From DATBLE01 sp046732255 (GTDB lineage Bacteria; Actinomycetota; Thermoleophilia; Gaiellales; Gaiellaceae), in assembly GCA_046732255.1 (NCBI GenBank), contig JBKPMR010000004.1:1-45493 (forward strand): 45,493 nt of DNA, in the 5' to 3' direction. Position numbers and translations under genes: made by a program. Below the pieces are notes generated by a model that ran no database searches, was not told the DNA's origin, and saw only the letters and a program-made list of their open reading frames with translations. Shown here in pieces: positions 7,444 to 16,518 of the stretch; the first letter of the stretch is position 1, and each line of letters opens with the position of its first letter.

Positions 7444-8760
7444 ATGCTGTTCCGCCAGTTCGTAGACGAGGACCTGGGTTGCGCCTCCTACCTCGTCGGC
7501 GACGAGGAGGCGGGCGAGGCCGTCGTGATCGATCCCGCCTACGCGATCGAGCCGTACTTGGGGGCCGCCGCCGACCACGGAGTCCGGATCGTCCGCGTGC
7601 TGGAGACGCATACGCATGCCGATCACGTCTCGGGTCACGGCCGGCTCGCGCTCGAGCACGCCGTCCCGGTCTCGGTTCACGGAGCCGCCGAGGCAGCCTA
7701 CCCGCACGACGAGCTGCAGGACGGCGACACGATCGCGGTCGGCTCAGTCGCCGTCCGCACGATCCACACCCCCGGCCACCGTCCTGAGCACTGCTGCTTC
7801 CTCGCTGATGGCGCCCTCTTCACCGGCGACTCGCTCTTCGTCGGCTCGGCGGCCCGTCCCGACCTCGCCGTCCAGGCCCGCGAGGGTGCCGAAGGCTTGT
7901 TCCACAGCCTGCAGCGGCTGCTCGAGCTCTCCGACGACGTCCAGGTCTTCCCCGGTCACGTCGCCGGGTCGTTGTGCGGCACTCGGATGAGCTCCGCCCC
8001 GTCGACCACGATCGGCGCCGAGCGGCGGGGAAATCCGCTGCTCGCGATCGCGACGGTCGCCGATTTCGTCGACGAGACCTCCGGCGACGCGACGCCCCGG
8101 CCGCCGAACATGCAACGAATCGTCGACCTGAACCGCGGTCCGTTCCTCGGCGCCTCTCCCCCGCCTCAATCTGTTGCAAGTCCCGGCCAGGCGACCGTCC
8201 TCGACGTCCGCACGGCCGACGCGTACGCCGCCGGCCACGTCCACGGAGCGCTGAACGTTCCGGTGTCGGTACGTGGGTTCGGCACGAGAGCGGGGTTCGT
8301 CCTGCGGCGGCCCGAGCCGATCGTCCTGCACGCGTCCTCGCCGGCCGAGGTGGAGCTGGCGGCCCGTCGCCTGCGCGCGGTCGGCATGCTCGAGCTGGAG
8401 GGCTACCTGGACGGCCCGCAGGAGCTGGAGCCGCTCGAGCCGGTCGAGGTCGACGAGCTTCCCGCCCTCCTCCGCGGCGGCGAAGTCGACGTCATCGACG
8501 TGCGGGAGCTCGATGAGCGGGACTCGGGGTTCATCCCCGGCAGCAAGCACATCCCGTACCGTCTGCTTCGCGCCTACGGAGCGTCGGTCGCCAACGGGGG
8601 GCCGGTCGTGACGATCTGCGAGAGCGGCGCCCGGGCCGCGATCGCCGCCAGCGTGCTCGCCGCCGCGGGGGTGGACGCACGGGCGGTGATCCACGGCGGC
8701 GTCAACGACTGGCAGCGCGCCGGCGGGCACACGGTCGAGTTCAGGCGCTGCGGAAGCTGA
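7444..8760 (+). CDS. CstB-like persulfide dioxygenase-rhodanese fusion
   Basis: A 438-residue protein with three domains in the order of CstB: metallo-beta-lactamase-fold persulfide dioxygenase (about 1-235; THTHADHVSGH, TPGHRPEHC, FTGDSLF, FPGHVAGS supply the His/Asp iron ligands), a first rhodanese domain (about 245-330) with no Cys at its active loop (VLHASSP), and a second rhodanese domain (about 345-430) with CESGARA, the catalytic Cys loop. It oxidises glutathione or other low-molecular-weight persulfides and moves sulfane sulfur, so it detoxifies sulfide. Length matches CstB. No CsoR/CstR-type regulator is adjacent; the upstream gap is filled with REP-like repeats. Confidence 0.92.
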   Translation: MLFRQFVDEDLGCASYLVGDEEAGEAVVIDPAYAIEPYLGAAADHGVRIVRVLETHTHADHVSGHGRLALEHAVPVSVHGAAEAAYPHDELQDGDTIAVGSVAVRTIHTPGHRPEHCCFLADGALFTGDSLFVGSAARPDLAVQAREGAEGLFHSLQRLLELSDDVQVFPGHVAGSLCGTRMSSAPSTTIGAERRGNPLLAIATVADFVDETSGDATPRPPNMQRIVDLNRGPFLGASPPPQSVASPGQATVLDVRTADAYAAGHVHGALNVPVSVRGFGTRAGFVLRRPEPIVLHASSPAEVELAARRLRAVGMLELEGYLDGPQELEPLEPVEVDELPALLRGGEVDVIDVRELDERDSGFIPGSKHIPYRLLRAYGASVANGGPVVTICESGARAAIAASVLAAAGVDARAVIHGGVNDWQRAGGHTVEFRRCGS

Positions 8761-8773
8761 TAACCGCATCCGC

Positions 8774-8791
8774 GCCAGAGCTTGCTCTGGC
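8774..8791 (+). terminator. Hairpin between convergent genes, probable bidirectional terminator
   Basis: Arms GCCAGAG and CTCTGGC with a CTTG loop lie 13 bases after the stop of the persulfide dioxygenase gene and 12 bases before the stop of the minus-strand cyclase gene. There is no long T run, as is common in actinobacteria. Position between converging genes is the main support. Confidence 0.6.
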
Positions 8792-8803
8792 TTGGATTCC
8801 GTT

Positions 8804-11800
8804 TCATGCCGACGCCGGCAGGAGCAGCTCACACTCGCGGACGTACCGCGTCGCTCCGACCGAGCGGTAGAAGGCAAGTGCCCGCTCGAGCTGGGCGGAG
8901 TTGCCCATCCGCGCCGCCGAGAGCCGGCAGTACGCCTCCGAGGCGACGGCGCCGATCTCGGCGCAGAGGTCGGCGGCTTGCACCGGGTCGCCGCGGCCGA
9001 CGGCGATGCCGACCCGGGCCCAAGGGACGTTCGCGTAGCGCTCGAGCGCAGACGCGCACTCCTCGCCTCGTCCGGCTTCGGTCAGTGTCCACGACAGCAT
9101 GTGCAGGACCGTGTCGGCGAAGCCGATTTCGGAGCCGCCGACAACGGCGGAAAGGAAATCCTCGGCCGGCGGCAAGGCTCGCCCGGGCTCACCAACCTCC
9201 ATCAGGACGTGTGCCGAGGCAGCGCACGCCGGGTACATCGCCTGAGGATCCTTTGCCCGGCGTCCCAGCTCGAGCGCGCGCTCGGAATCTGCGATCGAGC
9301 CTTCTCGTTCCCCTCGAGCAAGCCTGATCAGTGCACGACAGACGTAGCACTGAGCGGCCAGATAGTGGGGCGAGCCCGCCTCGACCTCCGCGAGGAAATC
9401 ATCGGTTCGGGCAGCGCACGCGTCCCAGTCTCCGAGCTCGTACTCCGGACCCGCCAGGACCGCCCGGAACCAGCGAGCGAACCCTTCCTGTCCATATTGC
9501 TCGGCCTCTCGCTCGGCCTCCTTCCAGAGGCGGACCGGCTCACGGAGCTCACCCCGCGCCCACAGCCGCGCGGCGAGATTGCCCATTCCACGGCACATGT
9601 CGAACGCCGCGTTGGCCGCGCGCGCGACCTCGATGCCGCGGGCGAGCTCGTCCAGGCCCTGCTCGTCGCCCATGGCGGCGCGAGCGGAGCCGATGTTGAC
9701 GAGTGCAGCCGCCTTGATCTCGTCCAGACCGAGCGCGTCAGCCATCGCCAGCGCCTCTTCGCCGACGCGAACTGCCTCGTCTTCTTGGGCTGCGAGCATC
9801 AGCAGTCGCGAAGCGGTCGCCACGACACGTGCCTTGGTGCGAGAAGCAGGTAACGGATCAACACGCTGTCGAGCAAGATCGAGCTGGTCCATCGCCGAGT
9901 CGCGGTCGCCGGCGAGCCAGAAGTGCTCGCAGAGCGTCGTCTCCGCCTCGGCCGCCCCCTCGACGTCGCCCGCGGCGAGCAACTCGTCTCGCGCCTGGAG
10001 CAGGAGCTCCACGTCCGTCTCGCCGAGCAGATAGAGCGCTCTTCCCAGCCGGAGGAGCAAGCGGCCCCGGACGAGGTCGCCGTCGGGGGGTAGGTCGAGC
10101 GCGGCGCGAAAGAATCGCGCAGCCGTGCCGTAGGCGTTCAGGGCGAGCGCCCGGTCACCCGCGTTCGTCAGCGCCTCGCGGGCAGCGGCGGCGAAGGTCT
10201 CCGTGCTTCCACCGGCGGCCACCGTCAGGTCGAGGGCCTGGAGGTAGTGGTGGGCGAGCATCTCTGCGTGGTCCTCGCGACGACCGAGCTGCTCGATCCA
10301 GCGGGCGCCGAGTAGGTGTTTCTCGGCGCGGTCGGCCCTCGGAATCTGGCTGTATGCGACGTCGCGGACGAGCAGATGGCGGAAGGCGTACTCCCTGTCG
10401 CCCTCGACCGTGCTCCCGCGCTCGCGGCGTACGAACTCCTTCCGCTCTAGAGCGTGAAGTCCCTCGTCGAGCGCTTGCCGGCCGTCGAGCGAGGCCAGCG
10501 CACCGCTCCAGAAACGTGTGCCGATCACTGCGGCGTCCTGGAGCAGGCCCTTCTGTTCGGGGTCGAGCAGGTCGAGCCGTGCGGCGATGAGGCCCTGTAC
10601 CGTCTCCGGCAGCGCGCCCACCTCTCCCCGGTCGCGGAGCATGCGCGCGAACTCCTCGGCGTACAGCGGATTGCCGCCTGCGCGGGCAAGCAGTTCGATC
10701 TGCGTCTCGGCGGGCAGGACGGCCCCGAGCAGTTCGGCGAGAAGGCGAGCGACCTCGTCGTCCGAAAGCGCAGAGAGCGAGATCGTGAGGGCGTTGGGCT
10801 TGCCTCCGCCCCAGCCCGGCCGGCGGGTCAGGAACTCCGGCCGTGCCGTGCCGACGACGAGGAGTGGCACACCGGTCGCCCAGTCGACGAGGTGGTCAAC
10901 GAAGTCGAGCAGGTGGTCGTCGGCCCAGTGGAGATCCTCGAACACCAGCACGAGCGGCCGTTCCTCGGCGAGCTCCTCGAAGTAGCGGCGCCAGGCGGCG
11001 AAGGCCTCGTCGCGCATGTCCCCGCCGCCTTCGGCGCCGGCGGCGAGCCCCACGAGCGGCCGCAGATGCGACTGGACCCACGGATCGGCGACGGCCGACG
11101 TCAGCTTCTGCTCGGCGGCGACTGCGTCATCGCCCTCGAGGATGCCGAGCTGGGCCTTAACCATCTCGCCGAGCGCCCAGAACGTGATCCCCTCGCCGTA
11201 GGACAGGCAGCGGCCGTGCCGCCACGAGATCAGCTCCGGCAGGCGTTCGATCGCCTCGTAGAGCTCGAGCACGAGCCGGCTCTTGCCGATTCCCGGCACG
11301 CCGACGATCGTCACGAGCTGCGACGACCGCTCGGCGAGGACACGCGCAAGGGCGTCCTCGAGCAGCGCGACCTCCCGCTGCCGGCCGACGAGCCTCGCGC
11401 CGTGAACGCGCTCGACGGCGATGCGCGAACGGGCCTGGACTGCTTCCCACGCGCGCACCGGCTGCGACTTCCCCTTGGCCTCGACCGGCTTCAGCTCCCG
11501 GTATTCGATCGCCTGATCCGTCGCACGCCGGGTCGGCTCGCCGACGACGATGGCGTTGACCCCTGCCGCACTCTGCAGCCGCGCCCCGGTGTTGATCACG
11601 TCGCCCGCCGCCATCGCCTCGCCCGCCTCCGGCCGGGCATCGACGCGGACGAGCGCCTCACCCGTGTTGATCCCGATCCGCACCTCGACGCCCTCGTCCA
11701 GCGCCCAGTCGCGAATCGCGAAGCCCGCCCGGACCGCCCGCTCCGCGTCGTCCTCACGCGTCGTCGGCGCGCCGAACAGGGCCATCACTGCGTCGCCGAT

Positions 11801-11974
11801 GACCTTCTCGACTGTTCCGCCGTACCGCTCGAGCTCGGCACGGACGTGCTCGTGGTAGCGGCCCAGCTCGGCCGCGACGTCCTCGGGATCGAGTTGCTCG
11901 GCGCGCGCGGTCGAGCCGACGAGATCGGCAAAGAGGACGGTGACGACCTTCCGCTCCCGGCGACCCTTCGTCAC
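8804..11974 (-). CDS. Class III adenylate/guanylate cyclase fused to AAA/STAND ATPase and TPR repeats
   Basis: A 1056-residue soluble signalling protein. Residues ~8-180 are a class III nucleotide cyclase with the full set of catalytic residues: metal-binding D17 (FADLVGS) and D61 (VIGDAV), purine-selecting K57 and D125, and transition-state N128 and R132. LVGRQRE then opens an AAA/STAND ATPase with Walker A GVPGIGKS (225-232) and Walker B VLVFEDLHWADD. The rest to the C-terminus is alpha-helical TPR-like. Such proteins are usual in actinobacteria; the ATPase-TPR part probably senses a ligand and controls the cyclase. The GTG at 11974 is the start. It is last in the hisC-to-cyclase run, 12 bases after the hydrolase gene. 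Confidence 0.93.
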   Translation of the reverse strand: MTKGRRERKVVTVLFADLVGSTARAEQLDPEDVAAELGRYHEHVRAELERYGGTVEKVIGDAVMALFGAPTTREDDAERAVRAGFAIRDWALDEGVEVRIGINTGEALVRVDARPEAGEAMAAGDVINTGARLQSAAGVNAIVVGEPTRRATDQAIEYRELKPVEAKGKSQPVRAWEAVQARSRIAVERVHGARLVGRQREVALLEDALARVLAERSSQLVTIVGVPGIGKSRLVLELYEAIERLPELISWRHGRCLSYGEGITFWALGEMVKAQLGILEGDDAVAAEQKLTSAVADPWVQSHLRPLVGLAAGAEGGGDMRDEAFAAWRRYFEELAEERPLVLVFEDLHWADDHLLDFVDHLVDWATGVPLLVVGTARPEFLTRRPGWGGGKPNALTISLSALSDDEVARLLAELLGAVLPAETQIELLARAGGNPLYAEEFARMLRDRGEVGALPETVQGLIAARLDLLDPEQKGLLQDAAVIGTRFWSGALASLDGRQALDEGLHALERKEFVRRERGSTVEGDREYAFRHLLVRDVAYSQIPRADRAEKHLLGARWIEQLGRREDHAEMLAHHYLQALDLTVAAGGSTETFAAAAREALTNAGDRALALNAYGTAARFFRAALDLPPDGDLVRGRLLLRLGRALYLLGETDVELLLQARDELLAAGDVEGAAEAETTLCEHFWLAGDRDSAMDQLDLARQRVDPLPASRTKARVVATASRLLMLAAQEDEAVRVGEEALAMADALGLDEIKAAALVNIGSARAAMGDEQGLDELARGIEVARAANAAFDMCRGMGNLAARLWARGELREPVRLWKEAEREAEQYGQEGFARWFRAVLAGPEYELGDWDACAARTDDFLAEVEAGSPHYLAAQCYVCRALIRLARGEREGSIADSERALELGRRAKDPQAMYPACAASAHVLMEVGEPGRALPPAEDFLSAVVGGSEIGFADTVLHMLSWTLTEAGRGEECASALERYANVPWARVGIAVGRGDPVQAADLCAEIGAVASEAYCRLSAARMGNSAQLERALAFYRSVGATRYVRECELLLPASA

Positions 11975-11986
11975 CGGCCGAGTCTA

Positions 11987-12931
11987 TTACGGCCCCGTCC
12001 GCGCTCCCCTGACCGACGGGCCCGGGATCGGCAGCTTCCTCGCGAGGAACGCCAGCTGGTCGACGTAGGCTCGGGCGTTCAGCTCGTGGCCGGCCGGATA
12101 CCAGCGTAGAGTCGAGCCCCGCGGCGCAGCCTTCGCGAGCGCCACCTGCGCCGCCCGCGGGACGATCTCGTCCCTGCGGCCGTCCTGAAGCAAGACCGAG
12201 CCGGGACGTGCACGGGCGATCCAGCGCAGGGGATCGATCTGCGTCAGCGACTGCCGGACCTGCGCCCGAAGCGCGGCGGGTGCCTGCGCGACGTACGCCG
12301 AGACCGGCAGCGAGCCGCCCGACATCAACACGGTCGCGCGGATCCGGGGCTCGGCTCCCGCGGTCACCGCACCGACCCGTGCACCGAGGCTCCAGCCGAC
12401 CAGTCCGATCCGCTTCGGATCAACCTGCGGCAGCGTGGCGAGCAGGTCGACCGCGCGGCGCACGGCGACCACGTCGGCGGCGAAGATCCTCCGGTCGCGC
12501 GCGAGCGACTGCGCCGGGGTCAGCCCGCTCGGCGTCGCTCCGGCACCGCTCGAAGGCAGCGTGAGCGTCATCCCGACCGCGCGCCGCCCGGCGGCCCAGA
12601 CGGCCGGCAGGAGGAACCGCTCGCGGTTCTCGCCGGAGCCGTGCAGGTAGATCACCGCCGGAACGCGGACCTTCCCGGGCGGCAGTGCGATATAGGCCTC
12701 GACACGGCCGCCGGGCACCGCGTACGAGACGTCCTCCACCGCGATCGGATACGGGCCGTTCACGCGCCCGGCGTTTCGGTAGCCGAGCCGAGCGGCCGCC
12801 TGGTAGGCGAACGGCGACGCCGGACGAGGGGCGCCGGTCGTGACGGTGGGGCCGGAGCTTCCCCCGGACCCGCAACCGGCCGCGACGAGCGCGACCAGCG
12901 CTACCGCAGCCGCTCGACCTCGTAGCCCCAT
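11987..12931 (-). CDS. Alpha/beta hydrolase lipoprotein (dienelactone-hydrolase-like)
   Basis: A 314-residue protein with a lipoprotein signal: basic MGLRGR, hydrophobic core, lipobox VAAGC with Cys at about residue 20, then a Gly/Ser-rich spacer. The hydrolase core shows VIYLHGSGE (oxyanion region), the nucleophile elbow GWSLGA, an acid in LLQDGRRDEIVP and the catalytic His in PAGHELN. It is probably a membrane-anchored esterase or peptidase-like hydrolase; substrate unknown. Its start overlaps the end of ilvA by 31 bases, which indicates translational coupling. Confidence 0.88.
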   Translation of the reverse strand: MGLRGRAAAVALVALVAAGCGSGGSSGPTVTTGAPRPASPFAYQAAARLGYRNAGRVNGPYPIAVEDVSYAVPGGRVEAYIALPPGKVRVPAVIYLHGSGENRERFLLPAVWAAGRRAVGMTLTLPSSGAGATPSGLTPAQSLARDRRIFAADVVAVRRAVDLLATLPQVDPKRIGLVGWSLGARVGAVTAGAEPRIRATVLMSGGSLPVSAYVAQAPAALRAQVRQSLTQIDPLRWIARARPGSVLLQDGRRDEIVPRAAQVALAKAAPRGSTLRWYPAGHELNARAYVDQLAFLARKLPIPGPSVRGARTGP

Positions 12932-14055
12932 CCGCGCATCTGTCCGAGCAGGACCTCGCAGTGCTCCTCGTCCCGCGTCAGCAGCGTCAGGTCGATCCCC
13001 GTCGCCCCGAGCGGAATGTCCACCCCTTCACGCCGGTGTTCCACTGAAAGGACGTTGACGCGTTCCGCGGCGACAAGTTGGAGCAGGCGGAGCAGCTCGC
13101 CGGGTCGGTCGGGCACCGACGTGCGCACGACCAGGTGGCGGCCGGCGGCGGTGACGCCGTAGCGCATCACGGTGATCAGCGTGCTCGCATCGATGTTGCC
13201 GCCGGAGAGCACTGCCACCGTGGGGCCGCCTCCGGCGATCTTCCGCTCCAGAAGCGCGGCGATCCCGACCGCCCCGGCCCCCTCGACCACGAGCTTCGTC
13301 CGCTCGAGCAGGAGCACGATCGCCTGTGCGATGTCGACCGCCGACACCTCGACCACGTCGTCGAGGAGCTCGTCGAGGAGGGGCCCGGTCAGCGTCCCAG
13401 GCTGCTTGACGGCGATCCCATCCGCGAGTGCGAACCCGTCCGGTGCCGAGCGGACGCCGATCACCCTCGTGCCCGGCTGCGCCGACCGAAGCGCGGCCGC
13501 GATCCCCGCGGCGAGACCTCCACCCCCGATCGGAACCACCACCGTCTCCGACTCCGGTACCTGCTCCGCGATCTCGAGTCCGATCGTCCCCTGGCCGGCC
13601 ACAACCGCCTCGTCCTCGTACGGATGGACGAGGGTCGCCCCGGTCTCGTCGACGAGGCGCCGCGCCGCGGCGACCGACTCCTCCAGGGTCTCGCCGACCA
13701 TACGCACCTCGGCGCCGTAGCCCCTGGTCGCCTCCACCTTCGCCATCGGTGCGTCCTGGGGGACGAAGATCGTGGCGTGCAAGCCCGCCTCGCGCGCGGC
13801 CCACGCCACCGCCTGCGCGTGGTTGCCGGCGCTCGCGGCGACCACGCCGGCCCGCCGTTCCACCTCGTCCAGGGTGGCGAGCTTGTTGACGGCGCCCCGG
13901 ATCTTGAACGAGCCCGTCCGCTGGAGATTCTCCGCCTTCAGGTGGACCTCGCGGCCGACCAGGCGGGAGAGCGTCTCCGACCGGAACACGGGCGTCACGC
14001 GGGCCACGCCGGCCAGACGGCCGCGGGCGAGTTCGATCTCAGCCGGCGCCGGCAT
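12901..14055 (-). CDS. ilvA: Threonine ammonia-lyase (threonine deaminase) with ACT domain
   Basis: A PLP enzyme of 384 residues that converts threonine to 2-oxobutyrate and ammonia. The PLP Lys lies in GSFKIRGAVNKL; ASAGNHAQAVAW binds substrate and the phosphate loop is IGGGGLAAG. SGGNID follows. A C-terminal single ACT domain (from about residue 310, HLVVRTSVPDRPGELLRLL) suggests allosteric control, as in short IlvA/TdcB-type enzymes. I use ATG 14055, which overlaps the meaB stop by 17 bases; the longer frame upstream is only shadow. Product 2-oxobutyrate feeds isoleucine or, via propionyl-CoA, the MeaB-dependent route. Confidence 0.93.
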   Translation of the reverse strand: MPAPAEIELARGRLAGVARVTPVFRSETLSRLVGREVHLKAENLQRTGSFKIRGAVNKLATLDEVERRAGVVAASAGNHAQAVAWAAREAGLHATIFVPQDAPMAKVEATRGYGAEVRMVGETLEESVAAARRLVDETGATLVHPYEDEAVVAGQGTIGLEIAEQVPESETVVVPIGGGGLAAGIAAALRSAQPGTRVIGVRSAPDGFALADGIAVKQPGTLTGPLLDELLDDVVEVSAVDIAQAIVLLLERTKLVVEGAGAVGIAALLERKIAGGGPTVAVLSGGNIDASTLITVMRYGVTAAGRHLVVRTSVPDRPGELLRLLQLVAAERVNVLSVEHRREGVDIPLGATGIDLTLLTRDEEHCEVLLGQMRGWGYEVERLR

Positions 14056-15034
14056 CGCCGTCGGCGTCGATCCTGAATACCCTGGCCATGATCTCGGACA
14101 CGGCCGAGAGCGGGTCGAGCGTCCGGGCCTGCACGTCATCCAGCAGCCGCCGCAGCTCCGGGTCGTGCTCGACCGACCGGCGCAGGTGCGCGGCGGCACG
14201 CGCCGCGGCGACCGCGTAGACCTCGCCGGCAAGGTTGCGGCGGCGGCGCTCTTCCAACCCGCCCTCGCTCTCGAGGAATGCCCGGTGCTCCTCGACCTTC
14301 GCCCAGAGCTCGGGAACGTTCTCGCCGCGGTGCGCCTCGGTGAGCACGATCGGCACCTTCCAGGCCCGCTCCCGGTCGAGCGAGAGGATCGACCGGACCT
14401 CGGTCAGCATGGTCTTGGCCGCAGGATGGTCCATCTTGTTGACCGCGATCACGTCCGGGATCTCCATGATCCCCGCCTTCAGCGCCTGGATCGAGTCTCC
14501 CGATCCGGGCATCAGGACGAGCACGACGGTGTCGGCGACGCCGATCACCTCGATCTCGCTCTGGCCGGTCCCGACCGTCTCCACGAAGACGACGTCCTTC
14601 CCGGACGCGTCGAGGATCAGGAGCGCCTGGAGCGTCGCCTCCGCGAGGCCGCCGAGATGCCCGCGCGTGCCCATGGAGCGGATGAACACGCCGGGGTCGA
14701 GGAAGTGGTCGGACAGGCGGATCCGGTCGCCGAGCAGCGCGCCGTGCGAGAACGGGCTGGACGGGTCGACCGAGACGACGCCTGCGGTGCGCTCGAGCCC
14801 GCGGATGTGCCGGAGCAGGGCGGCGATCAGGCTGGACTTGCCCACCCCCGGCGGACCTGTGACCCCGACCGAATAGGCGTTCCCGGTTTCCGGATAGAGG
14901 TCGTGGACGAGCTCCCGCGCAAGCGGGTCGGAGCTCTCGATCAGGGTGATCGCTCGGGCAAGCGCGCGGCGATCGCCGGACCGCACACCCGCAGCAAGGG
15001 TCTCACGAGTCCACTGACGCCGGCGACTCATCAA
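14039..15034 (-). CDS. meaB: MeaB/ArgK-type G3E GTPase, methylmalonyl-CoA mutase chaperone
   Basis: A 331-residue P-loop GTPase that protects and reactivates adenosylcobalamin-dependent methylmalonyl-CoA mutase. Motifs: Walker A GPPGVGKSS, VSVDPSSPFSHGALLGDRIR, SMGTRGHLGGLAEAT, switch FVETVGTGQSE and base-recognition NKMD. Length is normal. The start is ATG 15034, with another ATG right after it. No mutase subunit gene is in the window. The gene overlaps ilvA downstream; upstream is the repeat A copy 3, whose conserved core ends 32 bases before the start. Confidence 0.95.
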   Translation of the reverse strand: MMSRRRQWTRETLAAGVRSGDRRALARAITLIESSDPLARELVHDLYPETGNAYSVGVTGPPGVGKSSLIAALLRHIRGLERTAGVVSVDPSSPFSHGALLGDRIRLSDHFLDPGVFIRSMGTRGHLGGLAEATLQALLILDASGKDVVFVETVGTGQSEIEVIGVADTVVLVLMPGSGDSIQALKAGIMEIPDVIAVNKMDHPAAKTMLTEVRSILSLDRERAWKVPIVLTEAHRGENVPELWAKVEEHRAFLESEGGLEERRRRNLAGEVYAVAAARAAAHLRRSVEHDPELRRLLDDVQARTLDPLSAVSEIMARVFRIDADGDAGAG

Positions 15035-15066
15035 TCACGCTCCGGCCCATTCGACGGGTTCCCGTC

Positions 15067-15262
15067 GCCGCGACCGACATGGCGGGCGCGGCTCCGAACG
15101 GCTCGTAGTGAAAGCAATCGCGAACGCCGCGGGCGAAGCCGACGGCGGAGCTCGGAAGGGGGCTCGCGGGGCGACCTCGGCGCCCCGTTTGGGGGGCTCT
15201 GTCTGCCGGCACGCTTCGCGTGCGTTGCCGTTTCCCCCGCGGGACCGAGCCGAAGGCGAGCG
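15067..15262 (-). repeat. Interspersed repeat A, copy 3 (inverted)
   Basis: Complement of repeat A copy 1. The 26-bp core (15067-15092) is identical to the other two; farther out the GGGGGAAACGGC, GCACGC-GAA-GCGTGC hairpin and AACGGGGCGCC-like segments match copy 1, with the middle diverged. It occupies nearly the whole gap between the MFS gene and meaB, oriented so that the core faces the meaB start. I see no other gene in this gap. Confidence 0.75.
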
Positions 15263-15266
15263 ACAA

Positions 15267-16499
15267 TCACGCCGAGACTGGCTCAGCAACGGCCGCGCTC
15301 GGCTCGCGCCGGAGCATTGCGAAGCCGGTCAGCGCCGAGACGACCCCGATTCCGCCGGCGATCCCCCACACCCAGCGCGCCCCGACCACGTCGACGAGCG
15401 GGCCGGCGACCACCATTCCGAGGCCGAGGAGCGCGAAGTTCGTGCCCATGATCAGCGTGAAGGCACGGCCGCGCAGCCGGTCCGGTGCCCCCCGCTGGAC
15501 GAGCAGGGTGTTGCAGACGAGCGCGGTGGCGTTGCCGATGCCGCCGACGACGACGAAGGCGACCGCGACCCACACGGTCGGCGAGCACGCCGCTGCGATG
15601 TAGGCGACGGCCATGACGCCGATCGCAAGGCCGTAGAGGACGGTCATTCCGCGCCGCTCGAGCCAGGTCGACGCGAACAGGGCTCCGATCACCGCGCCGA
15701 CGCCGTTTGCGGCAAAGAGCAACCCGAAGCCGAAGTCGCCGGCGTCGAAGGACTCCTTCGCGAGCACGACCTCGGACACGTTCACGAAGGCGATCGCGAT
15801 CATCGCCAGGTTCCAGGAGACGAGCACCGCCAGCAGCGGGCGCGAGTGGACGACGAGCCGGAACCCCTCCCGCACGTCCTCCCAGTAGCCGTGGCTCTCC
15901 GCGTGGCCCCGCTGGAGGAGCGCGCCCGGGATGCGTGCGAGGAGCAGTGCCGAGACGCCGAAGCTGACCGCGTTGACGACATATGCCGGGTCGGGACCGG
16001 CCACTGCGACGACGATCCCGCCGAGGAAAGTTCCGACGGTGAGCGTCATCTGCTCCGCAAGCCGCAGGAGCGCGTTCGCGCGCGGCAGGTCGTCGGCCGG
16101 AACGACATTGGGCAGGCCGGCGTAGGCGGCCGGGCGGGCGAAGCCGGTCGCGACGCCGGCAATCAGCGCGAGCCCCACGATCTGCCCCGGCGAGACGGCG
16201 AAGGTCAGCACCACGAAGACCGACAACCGCACAAGGTCCGCGCCGACGAGCAGCCGCTTGCGCGAGAGCCGGTCGACGAGTGAGCCGAGCAGCAGCCCGA
16301 TCGCGACGGCAGGCAGGAAGTCGGCGATCAGGAGCGCGCTCACCCACTTCCCCGAGTGGGTGCGGTCATAGACGTCGATGCTCAGCGCGACGACGGCGAG
16401 GAACGTTCCGAGCCCCGAGACGAGGTAGGACCCGAACAGAAGCCTGAAGCTCGGGGACGAACAAAGGACGTCCCGCTGACGGGCGAGAAAGCGCGGCAC
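15267..16499 (-). CDS. MFS transporter (MFS_3/EntS-like)
   Basis: A 410-residue membrane protein with about 12 hydrophobic segments. FRLLFGSYLVSGLGTFLAVVAL begins the first segment; GSLVDRLSRKRLLVGADLVR is the loop 2-3 motif typical of the MFS_3 group, which exports siderophores and drugs. RGRAFTLIMGTNFALLGLG lies in the second half. Likely a proton-coupled exporter; substrate unknown. GTG 16499 is taken as start. It follows hisC by 19 bases and may share its transcript. Confidence 0.87.
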   Translation of the reverse strand: MPRFLARQRDVLCSSPSFRLLFGSYLVSGLGTFLAVVALSIDVYDRTHSGKWVSALLIADFLPAVAIGLLLGSLVDRLSRKRLLVGADLVRLSVFVVLTFAVSPGQIVGLALIAGVATGFARPAAYAGLPNVVPADDLPRANALLRLAEQMTLTVGTFLGGIVVAVAGPDPAYVVNAVSFGVSALLLARIPGALLQRGHAESHGYWEDVREGFRLVVHSRPLLAVLVSWNLAMIAIAFVNVSEVVLAKESFDAGDFGFGLLFAANGVGAVIGALFASTWLERRGMTVLYGLAIGVMAVAYIAAACSPTVWVAVAFVVVGGIGNATALVCNTLLVQRGAPDRLRGRAFTLIMGTNFALLGLGMVVAGPLVDVVGARWVWGIAGGIGVVSALTGFAMLRREPSAAVAEPVSA

Positions 16500-16518
16500 G
16501 AAGGGCGACGTTAGCGCG

